IMG/VR virus record: IMGVR_UViG_3300031803_000001
Span: 1-48,660 of that record
Strand: one strand, 5' to 3'
Length of the DNA stretch: 48,660 nucleotides
Source: a virus
The position numbers were made by a program, and so were the translations under genes. How positions within the stretch are numbered: position 1 is the first letter of the stretch; every line of letters begins with the position of its first letter. Positions 31,321-41,000 of the stretch are shown here, one piece after another. A model generated the notes under the pieces. The model did not search any database. It was not told where the DNA came from and saw only the letters and a list, made by a program, of their open reading frames with translations.

Positions 31321-32342
31321 GTTTAAATTTGAACGCCACCATTAACAAAGAAGCATTTTTGGGCGTTGATCTAAGTTTTGAAGAGGTCCCATATGGTATT
31401 TATGTTTGTGAATTGATTAAATGGTCTATTGGTCCACCAAATAATGAAAATAGTGATTGCACTAAGCAATCAGTTATGGTTTGGAAAGTAGCTGAAGAAG
31501 GAAGTTCTTATAACGGTTGCAATATTTATATGACCGATGCATTAGAATATAAAGAAAGATCGAGTACTTTTAGATCAAACAATTACTTTGGTTTACGGAT
31601 TAAAACTAGTCAATTTAAAATTCCTAAAGAACTTTTTCCGGGAAATGAAGAAGATTGTATGGAAGCTTGTTTAGGTAGTCAAGCAAAAGTTGTGATTCAA
31701 CCAGCTATAAAAAACAATGAACCCTTAGTAAAACAAGATGGTTCACCAATTGTTAATCGTAAAATTGATTCTATTATTGTTAATACGTATACTAAAACTC
31801 CTGGTCCATTACCAAAAAAGGAAGTGTCACCTAATGGACAACCTATTCCTCCTTCTGTTCCAGATATTAAGAAGGGAGATAAATTCCTTTTTAATGGTAG
31901 CCCAGTAATTGTAGATATGTACGCAAAAGATTCTGGAACTATTTTAGTAAAGGATCAATCTGGAAATCAATTAGCAATTCATGATCTTACCCAGCTACAG
32001 GAATTACCAACACTACCAGCAACTCCAATAAGTTCACCTACTGCCCAATCCGGCCCAACTCCACAAACTGGTGGACCAACTCCACAAACTGATAGTACAG
32101 TAGAGGAGAGTATTATGGCCTTGCCATTGGAAACTGTAGATAAAGTTTCGAGTCTACCCAATCTGAAAAAAGGGAGTCACGTTGAAGGTGTATTTGAAAG
32201 CGCCGAGGGTTCTCAAATAATTACCGGAACTATTCATTCTGAACATAATACCCCTGGTGGTATAGTCTATAAAATTCGTGTAGGGGACTCATTATACCCT
32301 TGCAAGAGCGAAAATGTTAAATTAGCAGGGCTTGAGGAGTAG
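31317..32342 (+). CDS. Probable single-strand DNA-binding/recombination partner
   Basis: A 341-residue protein coupled to the ATPase by a 4-bp overlap. Residues 1-160 look like the beta-rich domain often encoded next to Sak4-type ATPases (DUF669-like/SSB-like). A spacer rich in Pro, Thr and Gln (about 235-262, with PTPQTGG-type repeats) leads to a compact C-terminal domain (VEGVFESAEG...VYKIRVGDSLYP), a small beta-barrel-like unit. A second such unit may lie at 185-225 (KGDKFLFNGSPVIVDM). The role is inferred from position and build. Confidence 0.55.
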   Translation: MSLNLNATINKEAFLGVDLSFEEVPYGIYVCELIKWSIGPPNNENSDCTKQSVMVWKVAEEGSSYNGCNIYMTDALEYKERSSTFRSNNYFGLRIKTSQFKIPKELFPGNEEDCMEACLGSQAKVVIQPAIKNNEPLVKQDGSPIVNRKIDSIIVNTYTKTPGPLPKKEVSPNGQPIPPSVPDIKKGDKFLFNGSPVIVDMYAKDSGTILVKDQSGNQLAIHDLTQLQELPTLPATPISSPTAQSGPTPQTGGPTPQTDSTVEESIMALPLETVDKVSSLPNLKKGSHVEGVFESAEGSQIITGTIHSEHNTPGGIVYKIRVGDSLYPCKSENVKLAGLEE

Positions 32343-32371
32343 CCACGTTAGGAAATTAAAGTTGTCCCAAA

Positions 32372-32425
32372 CTAATAGGGGCTAGTAGTTAAAGTAAACT
32401 ATCTAGTCCCCTATTAGATTTTTTT
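32372..32425 (+). terminator. Intrinsic terminator/attenuator before the polymerase gene
   Basis: CTAATAGGGG (32372-32381) pairs with CCCCTATTAG (32408-32417) over a 26-base loop; a seven-T run (32419-32425) follows. It lies just before the polymerase ribosome site, so it could both end the upstream operon and, if read through, limit polymerase expression. Confidence 0.75.
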
Positions 32426-32435
32426 AAGAGATATT

Positions 32436-34226
32436 ATGGAAATTGCCGTAGATACAGAAACTACTGGGCTACATTGGACAAAAGGACACCAGCCATTTGG
32501 CATAGGTATATTCGCTGAAAATTGGAAGTCTTACCACGATTGCCCAGTAGATTTTGAAACTCATAAAATTACTGGAAATTTTGATAATTTAAAAACGTTT
32601 CTAGAAAATGAAGATAAAGTTATTTACTTTCATAATGCAAAATTTGATCTTCATATGCTTGCTAGTGTTGGTATTTATCCTAAAGGCCAAATTCATGATA
32701 CAATGTTTATGGCAAGGATATGTGATAATAGAGAGGCTAACTTTCAACTTAAACCACTGGCTAAAAAATACCTTGAAATCCCTGATGATGACGAAAAAGA
32801 TTTAAAAGAGGCAGTTCTAAAAACAAGAAAAATTTACGATATAGATAGTGACTATCATGAACTTTATTGGTTACCAAAATACCATGATCCAGAAAATAAC
32901 TTATGTGAAATTTATTGTTTAAGGGATGTCGAGCGAACATACAAATTAGCTATGCATTACAAAAAGAAAATGGATACATTAGGGGTTCGCCATACATACG
33001 ATATGGAAATGGCTCTTTTACCTATTTTATCTCTAATGGAGCGAACAGGAATACGCTTCGATAGAAAAAAAGCAGAAGAGAAATTCCTAGACTTAAAACT
33101 TCAATTATCGAAGATAAATTTTAAACTCCAAAAAACTTATGGGGATATAAATTTTAATTCTCAGCAGCAAGTATCTACATTGCTCTTAATGTTAGGAATA
33201 CCATTAACTGAAAGAACTGCTGCATCTGATAGATTTCCAAATGGACAACTTAAAGCTGGAGCTAAAGTTCTAGCTGATTTCCAAGATAAATCTCCCATTT
33301 GTAGAACCTTAGTCTATAGAGATAAGTTAGCTAGATCAGTAACAGAACTGCTAAATTACTGTGAATTTGAATATGCTGGAGTAATCAGCCCACGAACAAA
33401 TCAATGCCATGCAGTTACTTGGAGGTTCTCCCAATCAGATCCAAACTTAATGAAGACAACTAAAAAACAAAATCAAGGATCAGAATTTACTTTAATGAGA
33501 GATTTATTTGGACCTAGAGAAGGGTATGTTTGGGTAGCAGCAGATTATGAACAGATTGAATTACGTATTTTTGCTGATTCCAGTCAAGAGCCCCATTTAT
33601 TAAACGCATTTCGAGCTGGAAAAGATATTCACAGTGAAACAACTAATCGGATCCCCTTCTTAATGGAAATGGCGATGGAAGAAGGATGGGAAAAAGCTAG
33701 AAGTTATGGTAAAAATACTAATTTTACAATTATTAATGGTGGAGGAGCAAGTGCTCTATGGAAACAATATCGAATACCAGAAGAACAAGCTAGCAAATGT
33801 ATCATTGGATTCAAAAATGCATATCCATTAGCTAAAGAGTATATGAATCTTCAAACTAAACAGGCAAAAAAGACTGGCTTTGTAACTACCAAATCAAAAA
33901 GACGTTTATTTACTGATCCTAAAAAGCCGTATACAACAGCAATTAGTTATGATATTCAACCATGTGCAGGGGATATGATGAAACAAGGACTCATAAATTG
34001 CTATGATTGGATCATGAAAAATTCTTGCTGGAATGATATAAGAATTTTACTATCTATTCACGATGAATTGATCTTTGAAATTAAAAAAGACATCTATGAT
34101 CTTGAAATAGTAAAAATACTAAAAAAATTAATGGAACTACCATGCAAAATTTTCTGTATTCCTATTCCAGTAAATTGTGATTTAATAGTTAATAATTGGG
34201 CTGAAAAAGAAAAAATAATTTTATGA
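32436..34226 (+). CDS. Family A DNA polymerase with 3'-5' exonuclease
   Basis: A 596-residue replicative polymerase without a 5' nuclease domain. Exonuclease motifs are intact: Asp6/Glu8 (VDTETTG), Asn67/Asp71 (HNAKFD), Tyr160/Asp164 (YCLRD). Polymerase motifs are A (Asp370, DYEQIELRIFA), B (R422...K426...F430) and C (His542-Asp543-Glu544, IHDELIFE). In motif B the residue matching E. coli Tyr766 is Asn434, and the Gly after the Phe is Thr431 (KNTNFTIINGGG), a divergent O-helix. A terminator-like hairpin precedes it; AAGAGATATT is its ribosome site. Confidence 0.92.
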   Translation: MEIAVDTETTGLHWTKGHQPFGIGIFAENWKSYHDCPVDFETHKITGNFDNLKTFLENEDKVIYFHNAKFDLHMLASVGIYPKGQIHDTMFMARICDNREANFQLKPLAKKYLEIPDDDEKDLKEAVLKTRKIYDIDSDYHELYWLPKYHDPENNLCEIYCLRDVERTYKLAMHYKKKMDTLGVRHTYDMEMALLPILSLMERTGIRFDRKKAEEKFLDLKLQLSKINFKLQKTYGDINFNSQQQVSTLLLMLGIPLTERTAASDRFPNGQLKAGAKVLADFQDKSPICRTLVYRDKLARSVTELLNYCEFEYAGVISPRTNQCHAVTWRFSQSDPNLMKTTKKQNQGSEFTLMRDLFGPREGYVWVAADYEQIELRIFADSSQEPHLLNAFRAGKDIHSETTNRIPFLMEMAMEEGWEKARSYGKNTNFTIINGGGASALWKQYRIPEEQASKCIIGFKNAYPLAKEYMNLQTKQAKKTGFVTTKSKRRLFTDPKKPYTTAISYDIQPCAGDMMKQGLINCYDWIMKNSCWNDIRILLSIHDELIFEIKKDIYDLEIVKILKKLMELPCKIFCIPIPVNCDLIVNNWAEKEKIIL

Positions 34227-34232
34227 GCAATT

Positions 34233-34655
34233 ATGGACTCAAAAATGAAACCTCTGCCTTTTATGCTCTTAGAGCTAAATAAGCACTTTACATTCCGAAA
34301 AATTACGGTAGTTTATAAAAAGACTGGTTACCATTCATATAGTAAAGCAAAAGATACATCAGAAAATCCTATTGAAACCATTATATCATCAATGGAGAAA
34401 GTAATTTATCCATATGAGTATGTAAATGTAGCTGATTTAATTAAGCCTAGACCTAATGTCATAGAAGAAAATTTAATTGCCTTTCTTTTACTAGAATACG
34501 GGGTTAAATTCAAGTTTCCTCATACAAATACACTATACACTAAAAAGAGCTACTTAACGTATACAGGTGAATTACCCATTAGAGGCAATAAAACACGAAT
34601 GATCGAGTTTACTTGTGCAGATATTACAGGATTAATGGAAAGAATATACGAGTAA
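34233..34655 (+). CDS. Hypothetical protein between polymerase and primase
   Basis: A 140-residue mixed alpha/beta protein, six bases after the polymerase stop. No motif is recognised. Its position between two replisome genes suggests a replication accessory function. Confidence 0.48.
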   Translation: MDSKMKPLPFMLLELNKHFTFRKITVVYKKTGYHSYSKAKDTSENPIETIISSMEKVIYPYEYVNVADLIKPRPNVIEENLIAFLLLEYGVKFKFPHTNTLYTKKSYLTYTGELPIRGNKTRMIEFTCADITGLMERIYE

Positions 34656-34679
34656 ACCATGTAAAGGACTAGATCGACC

Positions 34680-36734
34680 ATGGCAAGGAAAAAAGAGTGT
34701 TTGCGAGATATGATGGAGTTTTTTGGTGTCGAATTTTCAGAAATTGAGAAAAAAGAAGAATCTGTCGGGACTTGTTTTAAATGCGATAAAGAAGCCCACT
34801 TATATGTTAGCAAAAAGAAAAACGTTTTTAAGTGCCATCGATGTGGAGTTAATGGCAATACTAGTGATTTTATGGATTTTATTTGGTCTGGTTTAAAAGA
34901 ATTAATATCTGATGACAATCTTCATGCTTTAGCAAAATTTCGTAGACTCCCTTTAGAGGCTTTTTTAAATGTAGAAATAGGCTATAGAAGAGGAAGCTAT
35001 TATTTTCCAGTAAAAACCCCTTCTGGAAGAATAACAGATTTTAGATGGTATACCCTTGGAAAAAAAGAACAGTCGGTAACAGGGGCCATTTCTGGATTAT
35101 ACGGAATAGAAAATATAGCAAAAGATCATACCAAATTCGATAGAATTTATATATGTGAAGGCATTATGGATGCTATTGGAATGAACTATCTAATAAAACA
35201 AAATGGAGCAAATGAAATAGCTTTATCCCTTCCAGGAGTAAATAACTTCAAGATGGAATGGGCACCATACTTTCTAGAACAAAATGTAGCTCTATTATAT
35301 GATTCAGATAGTGCAGCTGTTTCTGGAAGAAACAAAGTATTTAGTATAATGCCACCACCAATGGTTAAGGAACTAAAGTATGTTCATTGGCCTGCTATTA
35401 TGCCAACAGGTTATGATATAAATGATTATATTTCCAGTACAGCAGTAAAAGAAGGAAAGTATACAGAGTGTTTTAATAGTTTAAGGGCTATGCTAGTTAA
35501 TGTAGGCAATGAAGGCAATGAAGAATCTAGTAACCAAGATTCTCCATCTATGGAAAAAGAATGGTTTATAGATAGACCAGTAGGTATTGACGAACTGATA
35601 GGAAAATATAGACTAAATTTAGAGCTAAATGACAATTATGTAAATGCAATAAGACTCTGTTTAGCTACAATTCTATCTATTGGAATGCGAGATAAAGATC
35701 CAGTTTGGGTATTCTTAGTAGGCCCACCTGGTTTCGGTAAAACAGCTATATTATCGTCATTTAAAAACTGTAGTACCTGTGTTTTTCAATCAAGTTTATC
35801 TAAGCAAAATCTCATTTCTGGATGGAAAACTGAGAATGGCAAAGACCCTAGTTTGCTTCCAAAATTACGGGATAAAACCTTAATTTTAAAAGATTATACG
35901 GAAGTTTTAGCTAAGCATAAAACTGATAGGGATGAAATATTTAGTATCCTAAGAGGAGCATTTGATGGCGAAGTAGATAGGGTATTCGGTAATCAGCAAG
36001 AACGTCATTACCATGATCTCCATTTTCCAGCATTGGCTGGAGTAACAGATGAAATTCAGCGATTTTCACAAACTAGTCTTGGAGAAAGATTTCTAAAATT
36101 TGATATCCATTCACTAAATATTGATCAAGAAGCCCAACAACTTAAAGCAGTCAATACAGCTTTATTCGGTTTAGAGGATACGGAAGAATTAAGTGCATTT
36201 GTAAACCATTTTTTACTCCAGGAATGGGATTTCTCTAAGAATAGAATTAAGCAGATTTACTCTGAAAGTGAGTATATTACTAAATTGAATGCCCTATGTC
36301 GTTTAACTGCTTGGATTAGAACTTCAGTTCCTAGAGAAGAATTTTCTAGAACAAATAGGGTAGCGTATGCTCCTAGAAAAGAAAGTGCAAATAGACTTTC
36401 TGTTCAACTTCATAAATTGGCAATAAGCCTTACAATTATGGAAGATAAACTTAGAGTAGATGAATCAATTTACAAGCTATTAAAAAAAATAGCTTACAAT
36501 ACAGTAGATGGGTATGGATTTAGAATATTAAAACGGCTACATACTAATGGGGCGAGCTCAGTAGTTCAAATTAATGGGGATATCCAACTTGCAAGAGAAC
36601 AAATCTATGGAATTTTAGAAGATTTACAGTTAGTTGGATTAGTAGAGCAGGATAAATTTCAGACAAATGGATCGTCAAGCGTTACTCATTACTACTTAAA
36701 TAATGAAGTAAAGAAACTATGGGCTTTGGTATAG
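34680..36734 (+). CDS. Primase fused to AAA+ ATPase (primase-helicase)
   Basis: A 684-residue multidomain protein. Zinc finger: Cys32, Cys35, Cys52, Cys55 (CHC2-like). TOPRIM catalytic residues: Glu160 (YICEGIMDA) and Asp208/Asp210 (LYDSDSA). After an acidic Ser/Asn-rich linker (about 276-291) comes an ATPase with Walker A GPPGFGKT at 348-355, a Walker B-like LILKDY near 400, and the sensor/Arg region ALAGVTDEIQRF...LGERFLKF. The C-terminal ~150 residues are helical with a winged-helix-like end. The ATPase is AAA+-like rather than DnaB-like, unlike most T7-type primase-helicases. It likely primes and unwinds at the fork. Confidence 0.82.
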   Translation: MARKKECLRDMMEFFGVEFSEIEKKEESVGTCFKCDKEAHLYVSKKKNVFKCHRCGVNGNTSDFMDFIWSGLKELISDDNLHALAKFRRLPLEAFLNVEIGYRRGSYYFPVKTPSGRITDFRWYTLGKKEQSVTGAISGLYGIENIAKDHTKFDRIYICEGIMDAIGMNYLIKQNGANEIALSLPGVNNFKMEWAPYFLEQNVALLYDSDSAAVSGRNKVFSIMPPPMVKELKYVHWPAIMPTGYDINDYISSTAVKEGKYTECFNSLRAMLVNVGNEGNEESSNQDSPSMEKEWFIDRPVGIDELIGKYRLNLELNDNYVNAIRLCLATILSIGMRDKDPVWVFLVGPPGFGKTAILSSFKNCSTCVFQSSLSKQNLISGWKTENGKDPSLLPKLRDKTLILKDYTEVLAKHKTDRDEIFSILRGAFDGEVDRVFGNQQERHYHDLHFPALAGVTDEIQRFSQTSLGERFLKFDIHSLNIDQEAQQLKAVNTALFGLEDTEELSAFVNHFLLQEWDFSKNRIKQIYSESEYITKLNALCRLTAWIRTSVPREEFSRTNRVAYAPRKESANRLSVQLHKLAISLTIMEDKLRVDESIYKLLKKIAYNTVDGYGFRILKRLHTNGASSVVQINGDIQLAREQIYGILEDLQLVGLVEQDKFQTNGSSSVTHYYLNNEVKKLWALV

Positions 36735-36740
36735 GTAATC

Positions 36741-37031
36741 ATGAAACCTAGAATAATTGAATGGAAAATTCTATACAGCGATCTAAAAGATATGCACAAA
36801 TGTGTAGAGATTATTGTTTCATTTGCTCAGGAAGGTTTAGGAATGGAGGAAAATTCCACAAAAGGATTCAAATGCTATACAAACGCTGGAACATTGATAA
36901 TCCGTTTGATTAATCCCAGCAATAGAAATGCATTTATCTTTGCGTTCTATATGGAGTATTTACTAACAGAACCAGAAAATGATAAGGAATCTAGGATACT
37001 AATTGCATTGCACAAAGGGCTTTTATCATAA
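36741..37031 (+). CDS. Small hypothetical protein, last rightward gene
   Basis: A 96-residue protein six bases after the primase stop. It has an amphipathic helical end (FIFAFYMEYLL). No family is recognised. It closes the rightward arm; 85 bases later lies the convergent hairpin. Confidence 0.45.
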   Translation: MKPRIIEWKILYSDLKDMHKCVEIIVSFAQEGLGMEENSTKGFKCYTNAGTLIIRLINPSNRNAFIFAFYMEYLLTEPENDKESRILIALHKGLLS

Positions 37032-37116
37032 CGTCCTTGTTTAACAAAATCCATACCAGATGTTCTGGCCTGATGCCCTCAAAATCGACGGCAGGAGCCC
37101 TCAGATCGCCTTACAC

Positions 37117-37157
37117 GCTGCCCACCCCTGGCGTGGCAATAATTTGGGGTGGGCAGC
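37117..37157. terminator. Convergent-arm hairpin, possible bidirectional terminator
   Basis: GCTGCCCACCCC (37117-37128) pairs perfectly with 37146-37157 over a 17-base loop. It is in the only gap between the ends of the two transcription arms (37032-37196), a natural stop for both. No T-run is present, so it could instead work with Rho, or mark replication or packaging. Confidence 0.55.
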
Positions 37158-37196
37158 TAAGTAGGCTGAGATGTCAACAGAGGAGCCTAGCCATGC

Positions 37197-38099
37197 TCAC
37201 TTGTTTATGATAACTTCCAAATTATCGCTTACTTTAGTAGCAGATTTTGGTGCTTTAAACTCTAGGTGAGAGAATGGAGAATTTGCATTTAATTCGTTTA
37301 TTTCTAGCTTATCTAATTGAATTAAATCTTTTAATCTAAGATCAAATTTTTCCCAATCTTCTTGTGGACCATAATCTTGTATGCAGATATCTAAATATTG
37401 TATGCCTAAATATTTACAAAAACTGATTGCTGGAAAGATACTATGGGCACCGCCTGCATTACCATGGGAATCCATATTATTTTCTAAATTTCCAAAGTAA
37501 ACTGTATCCTGAATAAAAAAACTCTTAGCATCAAAATCAAAGTTTGGCTGAAAGTAAAATGTAAATGGTCTCTCTCCAATTTCTTTTTTAAAAACTACTG
37601 GAGCAAAAACCATACCTAAATCTTCAAGATCAAATAAACATTCTTCAATACTTTTTTTATCAAAAAAGATAAAGATATCTGCTTTAGGATCACTAGAAGA
37701 AATAACTACATCATACTCTCCATATTCTTTTGCAGTATAGGTAGAATCACATAAAATTGCATTTAACCCAGTAAGACTATTTTCTAGTCCATTTTCAAGT
37801 AAACCCATACCTATTTGATTCCATTTTCCTAAGGGACAAGTCTCATCCCAGTTTACAACTTTTTTCAATATAGGACATCCACACTGATAACACCTAGCGC
37901 TCTTTTTATCTAATTTACTACAAGTATCGCAAATTGATACCCTATATTTTATTTCTTCCCAAGTAGACCTTCGAGCACCTTTTCTAGTTTGTCTAACTAA
38001 ACTCCTAGAATAATCTCTTATTTGATTTGTTATTGGAGGATAATGCAAGTTAGCCAAATTCTCGTCCTTTAACTCTAGCTGTATCAATACGTTCACCAT
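37197..38099 (-). CDS. Zinc-ribbon protein, tail-end gene, DUF115/MptE-like pattern
   Basis: A 300-residue protein at the end of the late operon, overlapping the large tail gene by 50 bp. Residues ~56-90 hold a two-Cys-pair zinc ribbon: CDTC, CYQCGC and CPLGKW, as found in many phage structural gene clusters. The C-terminal domain has GNAGGAHSIFPAISFCKYLG-like text followed by YLDICIQDYG, faintly like MAF/DUF115 glycosyltransferase-type folds (GNxA...LG...QD). The function is unknown; a modifying or adhesin role in the tail is possible. Confidence 0.5.
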   Translation of the reverse strand: MVNVLIQLELKDENLANLHYPPITNQIRDYSRSLVRQTRKGARRSTWEEIKYRVSICDTCSKLDKKSARCYQCGCPILKKVVNWDETCPLGKWNQIGMGLLENGLENSLTGLNAILCDSTYTAKEYGEYDVVISSSDPKADIFIFFDKKSIEECLFDLEDLGMVFAPVVFKKEIGERPFTFYFQPNFDFDAKSFFIQDTVYFGNLENNMDSHGNAGGAHSIFPAISFCKYLGIQYLDICIQDYGPQEDWEKFDLRLKDLIQLDKLEINELNANSPFSHLEFKAPKSATKVSDNLEVIINK

Positions 38100-41000
38100 C
38101 GAAGATGTCGGTCAGAGCCGTTCTACGAAAATCATTTTGAACTGCATTACCTACTAGTTGGCCCGCGCCTGGAGGTATACTAGGATCAGTTTCAAATAAT
38201 CTGTTTATTGCAGTACAGTCTATTGGTGGAGTTGGATAAATATAGTCAAAGAGATCGCTATGAAGCCCATATCGCGGTCCGTATACTCGACCAGTAGGGT
38301 ATGGCTCTCCAAGAATACCTCTAGTTTTCCAGATTTTAAATGATGGCTCAATTCCCAATTTTGCACTAATAAAATAGACTATCCAACCAGTTGATTCGTC
38401 AACTTCTAAATCAAATGGGTCAATAAGAGTATGAAAATTATCCCACCAAGTAAGGTTACTAACTTTGTAGCCACTGTTTAGTTCATACGCTAATCTATGT
38501 GTTCCATCTAAAAAGAGGAACTCTTCAACATCAGGATTACTATCTATATCAGTTATTACTAATTCAGCTTCTGCTATTGTATCTAAAGTACAATCAGGGA
38601 ATTCAGGATTTCCTTCAGAACAAAATGGTGTCATTGAAATAGAATCAGGGTAATGGCGGCGTACTGTGACACCAAATAATCCTAATTTTGTACCAGAGCT
38701 TAAATTGATAGCTTCTAAACCAACTTTAAAATTTCCACTCAATTCCCAAGGAGGAATAAATTTAGGGAGCTTTATAGGAAGGGTGAGACTATTTCGACTA
38801 ACGTTGAATGTAAAAAATTCGTTCGCGTGGTGCGTAGAGCCAAGTTCTAAATCCTCCTGAGTATGGATCAGTCCCGCAGAAACTGTAAATGCATTTTCAG
38901 ATGGAAAAACGGTTAAACGCACGTGGAATGCTTTTCTAATATGCCGTCGAGTTGGGCTTGGAACTTCATGAGGGAAGTATATTGAATCATATTGTCCATA
39001 AACATTGCCAGCATCATCTTCTAATTTAAAACAAATCCTTCTGTTGTTATCAGATGGTTCATACCCATTGTAGTAATTTGTTATATACAGTCTATTTGTT
39101 CCATTATCATATATAATTATCTTACTAGTTAATTTTGTATTTTCTGGTTCACCAAAATAGGTAAATACAACTTGTAAATCAAAAGGCTCTCCATCCCAAT
39201 CACCAAAAATAGACGAATCATTAACATCATCTAAATAAACAGAATTAGTAGATTCACTTATTTCAATTATTAGGTCTTTATGGAATATGCCCTCAGGCGT
39301 ATTATAGATTTCAACATTATCACTAGTAATATCTCCACTTAATGCAAAATCATTACCCATTCCTAAAATACAGTCTACATTCTCACAAGAAATATCTTCA
39401 TTTTCATTATCATATATTGGTGTTGATGGCAGTGCCATGCTAAATCTATCTAATACGGCGCCACCACTTTCCATGGATAACAAAATTTGTTTAGTCCCCC
39501 CTTGTACACTGAAATGCGGTAGATTTTGAACGTAACCAGAATATAAAACTTTATCTCCAGAAGAATTTTCTATTCGGCAATAGATGTTAGTGATAGAAGC
39601 GGGGATGCGATGGAACTCGATGGTTACAATATCATTAGCAGCAAAAGTATAGTCAGCAGCAGGATAAACAAATCTACCATCATTTGGATTCATTACACTA
39701 TATTCCCCAGTATATACGTGTATTTCCTCAGGAGTCATCTCATCAAAAAATATATCAACTGACCGAATAGTGAAACCAGCTCTTACTCTACCATTAACAA
39801 AATCTAACTCAATAAATGTTCCATCACCTACATGCGAAAGATGTTGCCAGATACTATCTACAGAGACTACATGATTCCGATAAACACGCAAAAGCCCAGT
39901 TAAAGCTATTAATCTAAATTTAATAGTGGGAAAATTCCAGAAGGGAACTCCTTCTAGATAAACTTTATCTCCAGTAGTTAATACTAAGGAAGTTCCATCA
40001 ACACTAGAGGAATCTTCATGATCAATCCAACTACAATCACCTGTATGTATTCTATCTTCCCAACTAGAATCTAGAAAATCAAACCACTTAGTGCAAGCAA
40101 GACAATTTACACACTCTTTACAGAATTCTTCATCTGGATAAGACCCAGAAGGCTCTTTATGTTGAACATAATTTATATCCTCTATAGAAATTGCTCCAGT
40201 AAGAATTATAGATTCAAAACCAAATTTCGTACCTCCATTATAATTCCGTTTATGAAGAAATTCTAATTTTTTTTCCGCGACTGCGGACGAAAGTGAGCTA
40301 CCGTGGGTACTTTCGTAGTTAATGGAAGCATAGATCATTAAATCTGGATCATTTTCAGCATAATCATTAACCCAATCAGGTTTAAACGTGCAAATATTAA
40401 TAGATAGAGTATTAAAAAACTCAACGGTTCTTGTTACGATAGGCTCAGAAGGTACAAAAGGAAGAAAATGATTAATTTCAGTAAGAATTTTTCTTCCATC
40501 ATCAGATGGAACCTGTAATTTTTCTATAAGCGATTCATTTCCTGATTGAACATCATATAAAGAAACAACCAATCGAGGTCTGGAATGTAAAACTCCATCA
40601 AATGTTGGCTTCATTACCTCAAGTTTAAGAAAATAGCCATTATCTATATCTACTGCATTAAAGAAAACTTTGAGAGTATTTACAGCTTCATTTTTAGCAG
40701 TTTTGATAAAGTTGCCTGACCTAGTTTTTATAAAGTTACCAGAACTATCCTTCATAAATGCAGAACTAGAAGGCATGTCGCCAAGATCAATGCGACAAGA
40801 AAGAGAAGAGTACACACTCCTGGAAAGAGACTTATTAAAAATTATTCCAGAACCAGTACTCTTTAATCGATGATAAGATAGTAAAGCATTCCCGCCAGAT
40901 GGTATACCGCTATGAGGATCTTCAAAATTAGTGGTAAACCATCCCGGACCAAATGATGAAAAATCAACGAATGGTTCATCAACAGAAATAAAATTATCTT

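Noticed and set aside
32436-34226. Polymerase as a host-derived Pol I
   Set aside because: No 5' nuclease domain, divergent O-helix, and position in a phage replication operon.
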